Below, in pieces: positions 1 to 6,936 of a stretch of 18,082 nt of DNA (the stretch's first letter is position 1; each line of letters begins with the position of its first letter). The notes beneath the pieces are model-generated. The model was not told where the DNA came from, did no database searches, and saw nothing but the letters and a program-made list of their open reading frames with translations. The stretch is from Bdellovibrionales bacterium. Lineage in GTDB: Bacteria; Bdellovibrionota; UBA1018. Location of the stretch: contig JAGWZD010000010.1 of NCBI GenBank assembly GCA_018968995.1, positions 1 through 18,082 of the forward strand. The letters are read 5' to 3'. A program made the translations under genes and the position numbers.

Positions 1-136
1 AGTGACCATTCCTGCGCAAGACCTGATAGGCATCGCGTATCACTTGAATCGGGTTCGCTACATGTTCTAGAACGTGATTCATAATTATAAAGTCAAAAGG
101 ACAGGCTCGTCCGATCTCCGGAAACGGGTACTGCAT
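1..136 (-). pseudogene. SAM-dependent methyltransferase fragment, runs off left edge
   Basis: Read leftward, this frame gives FDFIIMNHVLEHVANP followed by a VLRRNG stretch. That is the post-motif-II/III signature of class I SAM methyltransferases of the Methyltransf_11 type, which often modify sugars in polysaccharide loci. The only ATG in frame is at 136, about 15 codons before FDFII. The frame stays open upstream to a TAA at 293-295, but those extra 52 codons (RSSSGQARSRKLR and similar) contain no GxGxG cofactor-binding motif I, which should lie roughly 50-60 residues before FDFII. The SAM-binding half therefore seems lost. The C-terminus lies outside the window. Family assignment is fairly sure; the pseudogene call is an inference from the missing motif and from the other broken genes nearby. 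Confidence 0.55.
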
Positions 137-406
137 CGAGCTGCTCTTGAGAAGGGTCTTCCTAGTAGGCGTCAGAGGCAAAAGGGCACTTCGCAATTTC
201 CGGCTTCTCGCCTGCCCTGAGGAAGACCGTTTTTTGTTGTGTTGTGCTTCAAGAACACGGGATGCCCGGGGGTGCGTGTCAGCCCTGGGCTGTTAAAAAA
301 GCGACACCTGCCGATCAGGTAATTCTCCAATAATAACCATCGCGTCACTGTTTTTTTATTGTCACTAGATTCAACCCGAATTCAGACCTCGGAATTCTGG
401 GGATAA
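137..406. other. intergenic / debris region without a recognisable gene
   Basis: No supportable gene lies here. The leftward methyltransferase frame is open as far as 292 but shows no family motif. The rightward DUF2142 frame opens only after a TAA at 404-406. A 5-bp inverted repeat (306-310 with 316-320) and two GAATTC hexamers 14 bp apart near 380-395 are the only local structures seen. The region separates two gene remnants that point away from each other and probably contains the junction where both lost their N-terminal coding sequence. Confidence 0.4.
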
Positions 407-433
407 CAAAGAATTGACTTCGAAAGTGGGAGG

Positions 434-1021
434 TTGGCAGCAGTTAGCTTTGCTATCGCCGCAGTCGCCGTTTTGGCCATTGTCACGAATACAAGTATAT
501 CAAAGATCAATGGTACCATCGACCCCCAGGAAAATCTTCAGTACTTGATAAATAAGCCTTTGTTTGCTTTCCGGCTACTCAATCAGTCGATCAACGAAAG
601 GATGTTCGGTGTCAGAGGTCTGATTAGTCCTATGGGATGGATTGATTTGAACCTGAGTAAGTCAACCCAGAATTATTGGCTAACACTGTGTACGGCAAGT
701 GTCGGCATCGACTTATTGAGGTCTTTTTATCTACATCCAAGGTATCCCATTCGGCTTAACTTCTTGCGAGCCAACTTGAGCACGACAAAACTTTTTAAAT
801 TGCTAGGGGCATCTCTAATGATTTGCGGATCTGCCATCCGTACAAGCCTTGCGATGTATCTCTGCTGTACTCCAATCAACTATGGGGCAGTATACGCGGT
901 TCAAAATCGTTACTTTTTTCCTTACTGGATAGCCATCTTTAGTGTAGCTTTCGGACTTCTCAGTCGTTATCTCGCGAGTGGGAGCTCAGCAAGACTCGTG
1001 GCATGGTTTCGGCACCTCTAG
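434..1021 (+). pseudogene. C-terminal remnant of a DUF2142-type polytopic membrane protein
   Basis: The 195 residues contain several hydrophobic segments (about 1-20, 120-145 and 160-180 from the TTG at 434). They carry two features typical of the second half of DUF2142 membrane proteins: a GVRGLISPMGWIDL stretch (about 59-72), matching the family's GxLGWLD region, and VQNRYFFPY (156-164), matching the family's GVQGRYFxP motif. DUF2142 proteins are usually 400 residues or more and occur in cell-envelope polysaccharide clusters; their function is not established. More than half of the protein is missing at the N-terminus. The frame is open only from 407, and the TTG abuts the GGGAGG at 428-433, so it is not a convincing start. 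I infer a 5'-truncated gene. It converges on the epimerase gene to the right. Confidence 0.55.
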
Positions 1022-1081
1022 TTTCAGGAGTATTTTTGATTTTTGCGATCTTTGTACTGCAGGTTTTTATCGAAGTTCTCA

Positions 1082-1104
1082 GACGTTACTATTGAGTTAA
1101 CGTC
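1082..1104. terminator. small hairpin between convergent genes (weak terminator candidate)
   Basis: GACGTTA at 1082-1088 is perfectly complementary to TAACGTC at 1098-1104, with a 9-nt loop. It lies between the DUF2142 remnant and the end of the epimerase gene and overlaps the epimerase stop codon. No T-run follows immediately on either strand, so intrinsic termination is uncertain. Confidence 0.25.
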
Positions 1105-2077
1105 ACCCGCCGACCTGAATCAAATTTTCCGTAATCCAATCGCAGGTACGCGTCAGCCCAACTTCAAATTGAACCTGAGGGGTCCAACCCAATTTCTCTT
1201 TGGCGAGGGAAATATCAAGCAATGTCCGTGGAACGTCCACTGGTCGGCTAGGACCAAGCCTAGAGTCTACCGGCTTGCCCAATAACTGCTCGACTGACTC
1301 CACTATCCCAATCAGACTCCTCGAAGATCCGCTTCCTATATTGAATATGCGTTCCTCTCCCGTGCCCAACCCCCCGACACGAATCAATGCATCCACAACG
1401 TCATCTATATAAATGTAATCCCGCTCCACTCTGCCGTCGCCCCAAATCTCAAGAGGTATCCCGAGAATTGCATTCCTTAAAAACGCGGCAATGACTCCCT
1501 GATTCTTCTCTGCTGATTGAAAGGGCCCAAAGGGGTTTGACACCCGCAGAACGGCATAATCGATACCGTGCAAATACTGATAGAGATGGAGGTACTTCTC
1601 AACGACAAGTTTGGTAATACCATAGGCTGCGATTGGATCGGTGGGCGCCCACTCCGGGGTGGGTAGCACACGAGGAAGTCCGTAGACCGTGCCGCCAGAT
1701 GATATAAAAACAACTTTGCGAACTGACGCGGCTTTGCAGGCCTCCAATAAATGAAGGGTCGAGAAAACATTCTGGTGCAGGTCAGCCAATTTATCGACAT
1801 TTGAACTAGCAGGCGTCGATGCGGTTACTAAATGATAAACAACGTCCACATCACTTACGGCAATTGCCAAACGACTAGGATCACTAAAGTCCCCTTGGAG
1901 CCACTCAATACCATTCAATGCCTCGGGGTAAGCTTGACGTCTCCCAAACGCACGGAGACGTTTCACCCGACCCTGGAGGGCTCGACATAGATTGGTCCCA
2001 ATGAACCCGCCCGCACCCAGTACTAAAACGCGGGAGTCACTCAATGTCTGAGAGTAGGGAGAGCTGGAGTAGTCCAT
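1103..2077 (-). CDS. NAD-dependent epimerase/dehydratase (extended SDR, GalE-like)
   Basis: This 324-residue protein is an extended short-chain dehydrogenase/reductase of the kind that epimerises, dehydrates or reduces nucleotide-activated sugars in the cytoplasm. Visible are the Rossmann motif GAGGFIG (21-27), an acidic GDFSD (62-66), SSGGTVYG (126-133) carrying the catalytic Ser/Thr, and the YxxxK pair Y152-K156 (YGITK). An RDYIYIDDV segment, typical of GalE-like enzymes, sits further on. Length is normal for the family. The ATG at 2077 is supported by a GAGG ribosome-binding site at 2085-2088, 7 nt upstream. It lies 51 bp downstream of the WsaF-like glycosyltransferase on the same strand and is probably co-transcribed with it. 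It presumably makes a sugar donor for the neighbouring transferases; which sugar cannot be told from sequence. UDP-glucose 4-epimerase is one option, and dTDP- or GDP-sugar enzymes are others. Confidence 0.85.
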   Translation of the reverse strand: MDYSSSPYSQTLSDSRVLVLGAGGFIGTNLCRALQGRVKRLRAFGRRQAYPEALNGIEWLQGDFSDPSRLAIAVSDVDVVYHLVTASTPASSNVDKLADLHQNVFSTLHLLEACKAASVRKVVFISSGGTVYGLPRVLPTPEWAPTDPIAAYGITKLVVEKYLHLYQYLHGIDYAVLRVSNPFGPFQSAEKNQGVIAAFLRNAILGIPLEIWGDGRVERDYIYIDDVVDALIRVGGLGTGEERIFNIGSGSSRSLIGIVESVEQLLGKPVDSRLGPSRPVDVPRTLLDISLAKEKLGWTPQVQFEVGLTRTCDWITENLIQVGG

Positions 2078-2128
2078 AAATTTACCTCAAAACAAGGAGC
2101 ACCGGAAAATTACCAATCAAAACAAAGG

Positions 2129-3349
2129 TCAAATTTCAAAAACTGCCGCCATTTTTTTTGCCTCATTCTCCCAAGTAGAGCTCGAGGCGGCTTTAAGCCC
2201 TTCTTCGCGGAGCGACGCAGCCAGGTCCTCATCAGTCAGTACCCTAACAAGGGCATCGGCAAGGTGCGAGGGAGTTGGCCGAGCAAGCATGGAATTCTTT
2301 GAGTTCAAAATCCACTCTACCCAGGGACCTGAATTACTCACAACAGGAACTCCGCACGCCATAAGCTCAAGCGGAAGAAGCGAAAGATTCGAGAAGGACA
2401 ACACCAAAGCAGCGTCGCAAGTATTATAGATCTCAGGTAGATCCTTAATATCAGCAACCCCCAGGCTCTTATTCTTAAATGGTATCTTGAAATTGGACAA
2501 ATTCCACCCTGCAAATACAACTTCGACATCGGGCATTTTTTCGCACACCGCCTTGAGAGTCAGGAGTCCCAGCTCAAACGCACGCCTAGGTGTGGGCGGT
2601 CGCGCATAAAAGAAGACCCGCTTTTTCTTTTGCCCGACCGACCTAGACCGAGGCCTATAAGTATAGACATCGTGCTCACAGGAAAATCCCACAGCATATG
2701 TCTTCATTCCGAACTCGGTACGGAGCTTTTCAGCCAACCAATTACCCGCAGTAATCCCCGTGAAGCCAAAATTATACGTTTCTTCTGCAAAAGCAAATTC
2801 AGAGCCCTGAGCGTAAAACCAAGGCTCGAAATCCTGAACAAAATAGTACTTTTCAACTGTCGGGTTGAACCGATGAACCTCGTAGGCCGTCTGCCACGAG
2901 GTCGCTACCGTATTAAATGCAGGCGGCGCGTTCTCGATCCCCACATACACTTGCGCTTGGACCGGAAAGAACCATTCCCGTACTTGACTTCGCAATACCT
3001 CGGGGGCCCGGCCGGACCGATCATCCATGACGATAACTCGACACTCGTACCCTAGGCCTTCCAAATAATACATGAATCGGAAGATATTGAGATGCCCACC
3101 GGAGCCTTTCAAAAAATGAGGAATTACCCAATTGATGGACTTTTTCGAAACTGCGCCCTCTAAAACGGGCTTCCCTACTGTAGGAGCATTAATAAACGAG
3201 TAAACATCTAAAACTTGCACTTGCTTGAGCCGATGGAGGCCGTCCTGACTAACTTTGCGCGCAGTCTGTCTCAGGGCAGCCAGAAGACCGTAATTTTTTA
3301 CAAAAACCCTGAACTTTCCGACCAAAGAAGTAATTTGCGAGACCTTCAT
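2129..3349 (-). CDS. GT4-fold glycosyltransferase, WsaF-like (possible rhamnosyltransferase)
   Basis: The 406-residue protein resembles the WsaF group of GT-B, GT4-type transferases, known for adding rhamnose to S-layer glycans. The N-terminal acceptor domain has INWVIPHFLKGSGGH (72-86), containing the usual glycine-rich donor-side loop. YFVQDFEPWFYAQGSEF (169-185) is characteristic of the WsaF group. The C-terminal nucleotide-sugar domain includes RVFFYARP (244-251) and SLLPLELMACGVPVV (323-337), in the position of the GT4 E-x7-E region. Residues 1-50 are basic with amphipathic character and precede the catalytic fold. The start codon overlaps the stop of the upstream GT2 gene by ATGA, implying translational coupling. 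No signal peptide or membrane segment is seen, so it should act at the cytoplasmic face. Rhamnose specificity is by family analogy only. Confidence 0.82.
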   Translation of the reverse strand: MKVSQITSLVGKFRVFVKNYGLLAALRQTARKVSQDGLHRLKQVQVLDVYSFINAPTVGKPVLEGAVSKKSINWVIPHFLKGSGGHLNIFRFMYYLEGLGYECRVIVMDDRSGRAPEVLRSQVREWFFPVQAQVYVGIENAPPAFNTVATSWQTAYEVHRFNPTVEKYYFVQDFEPWFYAQGSEFAFAEETYNFGFTGITAGNWLAEKLRTEFGMKTYAVGFSCEHDVYTYRPRSRSVGQKKKRVFFYARPPTPRRAFELGLLTLKAVCEKMPDVEVVFAGWNLSNFKIPFKNKSLGVADIKDLPEIYNTCDAALVLSFSNLSLLPLELMACGVPVVSNSGPWVEWILNSKNSMLARPTPSHLADALVRVLTDEDLAASLREEGLKAASSSTWENEAKKMAAVFEI

Positions 3350-4392
3350 GTTGATGTCTTTGTTGGACTCCGTACGGATTTTAATCCTCTCATGAGCCGT
3401 TTATCCCGGGACAGAAAGCTCCTCACCCGCGGACCTAGGCGATCCGCTCTTGAGCCTAGGTAGTGGCCCATTACCCTCATTAGATTATCCAAAGGTGACA
3501 AAAGTACGCTAGTAGGCCAGCTAAACAACATCCCAGGTGAACTCAAAAACCAACGAAAATTCCGCAGGTTTAGGCTCATCCAAGAACGAAACATCGCGCG
3601 CAAGGAGGGACAGAGCGTATATCCAAACAGCCTGAAGAACGCATGAGACTCATCATAGCTCCGCTGCAGTCGCTCAAAACTCCTGTAGTTATGACTGTGA
3701 AAAACGGGCGCCTGATGGGCGTAACTTTTCTTGTATCCGGCCTCAATGATTTTTTTTGCCCAGATCTGATCCTCGGCAAAATCTACATCCGGATAAGGAA
3801 TTGACTGCCAGACACTCCGACGGATCAGGGCATTATTATCCGAAAAAAAATGTAAATACCGGCGATAGCCTGGATCCGAATTGTATCTGGTCCGATCCAA
3901 AAGACTGACCACAGGTTGGACTACAAACCCCAGGAAATGCTCTTGCAGCTCCCGTTGAGTGAATGGGTCAGTATCGGGATAAGCCTCGTGACGGCCGAAT
4001 ACTCCAGCGATTGACTCATCCGCCTCTGCAGCCGTTACTAGCTGCGCCAGCCAATCGAGTCCGCAAGGGAGTGCATCGTGGGTAATTAAAACGATGAAAT
4101 CTCCAGTTGTTTCTTGCACACCCCGATTGCGCGTGCGTCCGTGACCAAACGATTCAGGAGGTATCTCGAGCAGTCGTAATAAACGGGGTGATTTCAACTG
4201 AAAATTCTTCACATATTCAATCGTTCCATCATTTGATCCTGAGTCGATCACCAAAACTTCGAAATCCCAAGGGACTACCTGATCGAGGACCCTCGAAAGG
4301 ACTCTCTGGAAAAGAAGCCCAGGGTTTTTTGTTGGTATAATGACGGAAGCTTTCACATGTAGGCTATTCTCACTTTTTCCGGCCGAAAACAA
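3346..4392 (-). CDS. GT2-family glycosyltransferase (rhamnosyltransferase-like)
   Basis: This 348-residue GT-A protein has ASVIIPTKNPG (15-25) opening the nucleotide-sugar domain, IDSGSNDGT (49-57), a THDALP metal/diphosphate loop (104-109) in the DxD position, and FAEDQIW (205-211) with the likely catalytic base D208. These are typical of GT2 transferases close to bacterial rhamnosyltransferases. No transmembrane segment is evident. It heads a leftward block with the WsaF-like transferase (ATGA overlap) and the epimerase. The start is uncertain: the 4392 codon is TTG without a clear ribosome-binding site, there is no upstream ATG before the in-frame TGA at 4408-4410, and an internal GTG at residue 13 (4354-4356) lies just before the conserved fold. 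The catalytic core appears complete. Confidence 0.8.
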   Translation of the reverse strand: MFSAGKSENSLHVKASVIIPTKNPGLLFQRVLSRVLDQVVPWDFEVLVIDSGSNDGTIEYVKNFQLKSPRLLRLLEIPPESFGHGRTRNRGVQETTGDFIVLITHDALPCGLDWLAQLVTAAEADESIAGVFGRHEAYPDTDPFTQRELQEHFLGFVVQPVVSLLDRTRYNSDPGYRRYLHFFSDNNALIRRSVWQSIPYPDVDFAEDQIWAKKIIEAGYKKSYAHQAPVFHSHNYRSFERLQRSYDESHAFFRLFGYTLCPSLRAMFRSWMSLNLRNFRWFLSSPGMLFSWPTSVLLSPLDNLMRVMGHYLGSRADRLGPRVRSFLSRDKRLMRGLKSVRSPTKTST

Positions 4393-4556
4393 ATCAATAT
4401 CACGGCATCAAAAACCTAGACGAGCATATTTTAAGCATGGGTCTTTGGCTGCATACGAAGTTGATATCATATATCGAGGTAGTAAAATGACGTTGACCAG
4501 CCGGAAGTTTTGCTACCACCCCCAATGTTAGTTACGAGGCAGATTGAAGGGGTCGG

Positions 4557-4584
4557 TAAAACTGGTCCAGAGCAGATGTTAGAA
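4557..4584 (+). repeat. IS left terminal inverted repeat
   Basis: Read rightward it starts TAAAACTGGTCC and ends AGATGTTAGAA. It pairs with the right-end repeat at 5740-5767 with five mismatches (positions 2 and 14-17). The second base is A instead of the conserved G of the IS3 TG terminus, which may itself impair transposition. Confidence 0.85.
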
Positions 4585-4592
4585 ATCGCGCG

Positions 4593-5438
4593 TCAAGAGT
4601 CGTCTTCGGCTTCTTCGGACCTCTTGGCGAACTCGCTCGGAGTTTCGTTTCCAAGGCTAGAATGTGGACGCCCCTCATTGTAATCCTCTCTCCATTTTTC
4701 GACGACTTCTTTGGCCTCCTACAGGTCGTAAAAGACGTTTGCGTTGAGGCACTCGTCCCTGAGTCGCCCATTGAAGCTCTCAATGTAAGCATTTTCCGTG
4801 GGTTTTCCGGGCCGTATGAAATGAATTTCGACCCCATTCTCATGGGCGAAGCGATTTAGATCATTTCCCGAAAACTCAGCCCCGCTATCGACCAAGATGA
4901 TTCTTGGAAGTCCCCGAGGCAGATTCAGTCTGGCCAATGTCCGAATCACATCCGCCGCACGAAGGGTGTAGCCCACCTTGATGGCAACACTCTCACGACT
5001 AAAGTGATCGACTACCGTAAGAAGTCGGATTTTTCATCCTGATGCGATCTGGTCGTTGACGAAATCCATCCTCCAAATTCGGTTGATGCTCTTAGGCCTG
5101 GAAAAAGGAAGGCGTCGCCTCGCGACTTTCTTTTTCCTTCTCTTGGTACGAACCTGAAGCCCTTCTTCACGGTAAATGCGATAGACTTTGTCTTTTCCTA
5201 TTTCGTGCCCCTGCCTGCGCAGAAGGGTCAGGATGCGCTTATAGCCAAACCGTGGGCGACTTCGGGCGATATCTCGAATTGCTATCCGATAGTGCTCATC
5301 ATTCTTGGGTTTGACCTGATACCGCGCGGTGGATCAATAGATCGGAACAATCCGACACGACCTCCGCTCGCTAATCCGGTAAGCATCTTTAAGCCACTTA
5401 CTCGCCAGGCGCTTCTGCCGGGGCCTTAGAACTTTTTT
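4593..5438 (-). pseudogene. IS3-family transposase orfB (DDE catalytic part), three nonsense codons
   Basis: Starting in the -1 frame at the A8 run, the reading gives VLRPRQKRLASKW, then a HTH-like region, RSRPRFGYKRI, then the rve-type DDE core: WRMDFV (first Asp), ILVDSGAEF (second Asp) and AYIESFNGRLRDECLN (catalytic Glu), and finally NEGRPHSSLGN before the TGA at 4593-4595. This is a full-length IS3 orfB of about 280 codons. It is interrupted by TGA at 5334-5336, TGA at 5034-5036 and TAG at 4719-4721, with no indel between them. By comparison with the family, both TGA codons fall where Arg is expected (CGA to TGA). The DDE residues themselves remain. It cannot yield functional transposase without readthrough. 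Confidence 0.88.
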
Positions 5439-5692
5439 TTGAGGAGCTCCTGGAGCATCTGCTTGTCGAGCGTCAGGTCGGCCACGATCTGCTTTAGCTT
5501 CGCGTTTTCATCTCGGGTTTGCCTGAGCTCACGAAGTTCAGAAATTCCCATGCCCGCATACTGCTTCTTCCAACGGTAGAACGTCGTCTCGGTGAATCCG
5601 AACTTGCGGCACAAGTCTTTGAGATCAACCCCAGATTCAGCCTGTTTGAGGACGGCAGCAATTTGCTCTTCGGTGAAGCGCTTCCGTTTCAT
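5426..5692 (-). CDS. IS3-family transposase orfA (HTH protein)
   Basis: The 88-residue product beginning MKRKRFTEEQIAAVLKQAE is a typical IS3 OrfA: a helix-turn-helix (about 18-42, with DLCRKFGFTETTFYRWKKQY) followed by a leucine-heptad coiled coil (about 52-85) used for multimerisation. In an active element OrfA binds the terminal repeats and is fused to OrfB by -1 frameshifting. I chose the ATG at 5692 because family members start here; the frame is open further to a GTG at 5734. The gene itself is intact, although its partner orfB is broken, so at most it could act as a terminal-repeat-binding regulator. Confidence 0.85.
   Translation of the reverse strand: MKRKRFTEEQIAAVLKQAESGVDLKDLCRKFGFTETTFYRWKKQYAGMGISELRELRQTRDENAKLKQIVADLTLDKQMLQELLKKKF
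5433..5440 (-). other. A8 slippery run for programmed -1 frameshift (orfA to orfAB)
   Basis: On the minus strand eight A residues are followed by G, just before the orfA TAA at 5426-5428. Slippage by -1 moves ribosomes from AAA-AAG-TTC-TAA into AAA-GTT-CTA, which continues as VLRPRQKR, the conserved beginning of IS3 orfB. The site is intact, but the fusion would stop after about 33 codons at the first TGA. Confidence 0.7.
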
Positions 5693-5739
5693 CAGTCGTC
5701 TACTTTGTTCAGCAAAAGAAGAAAATTTTGTCACGGCGC

Positions 5740-5767
5740 TTCTAACATCTCACTTGGACCAGTTTCA
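5740..5767 (-). repeat. IS right terminal inverted repeat
   Basis: Read leftward it begins TGAAACTGGTCC and ends AGATGTTAGAA. It marks the promoter-proximal end of the element. The next base, 5768, belongs to a frame encoding the C-terminal half of a GT4 glycosyltransferase. Confidence 0.85.
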
Positions 5768-6184
5768 TCCACCGACGTCACTGGTAGGGGAATAGAGCCG
5801 GATTTGCTGGTACGACTAAAGAAGTATCCTTTTGTTCAGGTGATGGGCTTTGTTGAAAATGAAGGGGATTTTTGGAGGGGACTGTCGCTCATGCTCGTGC
5901 CTCATCTTTATGGATCGGGTGTTCGAATAAAGTCTCTGGAAGCTCTAGCCTTCGGTATTCCCGTGATCACCCATTCGGAGTCAGCCTCTCGGTTGGATCC
6001 TAATGTCCGTGCAGAGGCCCTTGCGAAAGATGCATTGTACGTCAGTGATGAGGCTCACGGTTGGTTGAAGGTCTTGATGAACGAAGAGGATAGACTCTTA
6101 GGAGCTAGACGGCTGGTATCCCAACAAACACTAGTCACTTCGATTTATTACGACTTTGAGTCTGCTGATAGGCTTGGGGTTTAA
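5768..6184 (+). pseudogene. C-terminal half of a GT4-type glycosyltransferase, truncated at the IS end
   Basis: Beginning immediately after the IS right repeat, the frame reads about 138 codons: TGRGIEPDLL, FVQVMGFVEN, LMLVPHLYGSGVRIKSLEAL and AFGIPVITHSES. This matches the C-terminal nucleotide-sugar domain of GT4/Glyco_trans_1 enzymes (the GsGvriKxLEAxAxGxPVV pattern). The N-terminal acceptor domain and the first strand of the C-terminal domain are absent. The open frame continues leftward only through IS sequence, antisense to orfA. The missing half is not found on the far side of the IS. Its TAA at 6182-6184 overlaps the wzt stop on the opposite strand. Confidence 0.8.
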
Positions 6185-6936
6185 TTCGTCAAATATCTCG
6201 TAGAAATCACCCCCGGCTCCCCCTCAACCGCCACACCTCCGCGTTCAATCAAAATCGCCTTGGTGCAGTTTCGTTCCACAGCCCCGGCATCGTGAGTGAT
6301 CAGTACGATCGTTCGTTTCTTCTCTTCATGAAGTTCTCGAATTTTAGCCAGGCATTTCTGCTGAAACTGATGATCGCCCACCGCCAGAACTTCATCAATA
6401 AGCAAAATAGGCGCATCGAGGTGGGTGGCAATGGAAAAGCCCAGTCGCACAAGCATGCCGCTGGAGTAATTCTTCACCGGCATGTGAATTTTATCGCCGA
6501 GTTCACTAAACTCGATGATGGCTTGCAGCGCCTCAAGCGTGGCCTTGCGCCCGAATCCCAAAATGGCGGCGTTTAAAAAAATGTTCTCATAGCCCGAAAG
6601 CTCGCCGTTAAAGCCTGCGCCCAGCTCAATCAGCGGAGCGATTCGTTCACGGATGATAATTTTTCCAGAAGTAGGGGTATAAATGCCTGAAATCATTTTC
6701 AGCAGCGTGCTTTTTCCTGCCCCGTTCTTACCCATGATGCCCACAAATTCGCCGGGATAAATATCAAAGCTAATATTCTCGAGGCATTGAAACGTTTGAA
6801 TATGACCTGCCTGAAATTTTCCGCGCACCAGATCGACGAGTGCCGTCTTAATGCTGGTGGGCCGATCAGACCAATAACGAAAGCGTTTCGAGACGTTTTG
6901 AACCGAAATGACCGGTTGAGCTTGGGATCTACTCAT
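6181..6936 (-). CDS. wzt: ABC polysaccharide exporter ATPase (Wzt/KpsT type)
   Basis: This 251-residue cytoplasmic ATPase powers export of lipid-linked polysaccharide (O-antigen, capsule or teichoic-acid type) through the Wzm channel. Walker A is GKNGAGKST (69-77), the signature is YSSGMLVRLGFSIA, and Walker B is ILLIDEVLAVGD, followed by the H-loop VLITHD. It ends soon after the nucleotide-binding domain, so it lacks the C-terminal carbohydrate-binding domain of long Wzt proteins and is of the short KpsT/RfbE type. I chose the ATG at 6936 because it overlaps the wzm stop as ATGA and the protein then begins like its relatives; the frame extends upstream to 7032 inside wzm. It overlaps by 4 bp the stop of the convergent truncated GT4. 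Confidence 0.93.
   Translation of the reverse strand: MSRSQAQPVISVQNVSKRFRYWSDRPTSIKTALVDLVRGKFQAGHIQTFQCLENISFDIYPGEFVGIMGKNGAGKSTLLKMISGIYTPTSGKIIIRERIAPLIELGAGFNGELSGYENIFLNAAILGFGRKATLEALQAIIEFSELGDKIHMPVKNYSSGMLVRLGFSIATHLDAPILLIDEVLAVGDHQFQQKCLAKIRELHEEKKRTIVLITHDAGAVERNCTKAILIERGGVAVEGEPGVISTRYLTN

Larger units (their letters stand above)
4557..5767 (-). mobile_element. IS3-family insertion sequence (IS407-like), inactivated
   Basis: A 1211-bp element bounded by 28-bp imperfect inverted repeats: 4557-4584, and 5740-5767 read in reverse, with 23 of 28 positions matching. The right end begins with the expected TG; the left end begins TA. Inside are orfA and an overlapping orfB in the -1 frame with an A8 slippery run, the standard IS3 layout and size. 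OrfA ending LDKQMLQELLKKK and orfB beginning VLRPRQKR suggest the IS407 group. Three in-frame stops interrupt orfB, so no full transposase can be made. The four bases outside each end (TCGG on the left, TCCA on the right) do not match, so no target-site duplication is visible. Confidence 0.88.

Noticed and set aside
2630..3055. Rightward 141-codon open frame
   Set aside because: It lies fully antisense to the well-conserved WsaF-like glycosyltransferase and has no coding character.
5034..5336. Alternative genetic code with TGA as a sense codon in orfB
   Set aside because: All intact genes in the window use TGA as a normal stop (several ATGA overlaps depend on it), and the positions fit Arg rather than Trp.
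5519..5767. Rightward open frame running through the IS into the GT4 fragment
   Set aside because: This part is antisense to orfA and reads no known domain; only the portion from 5768 matches a glycosyltransferase.
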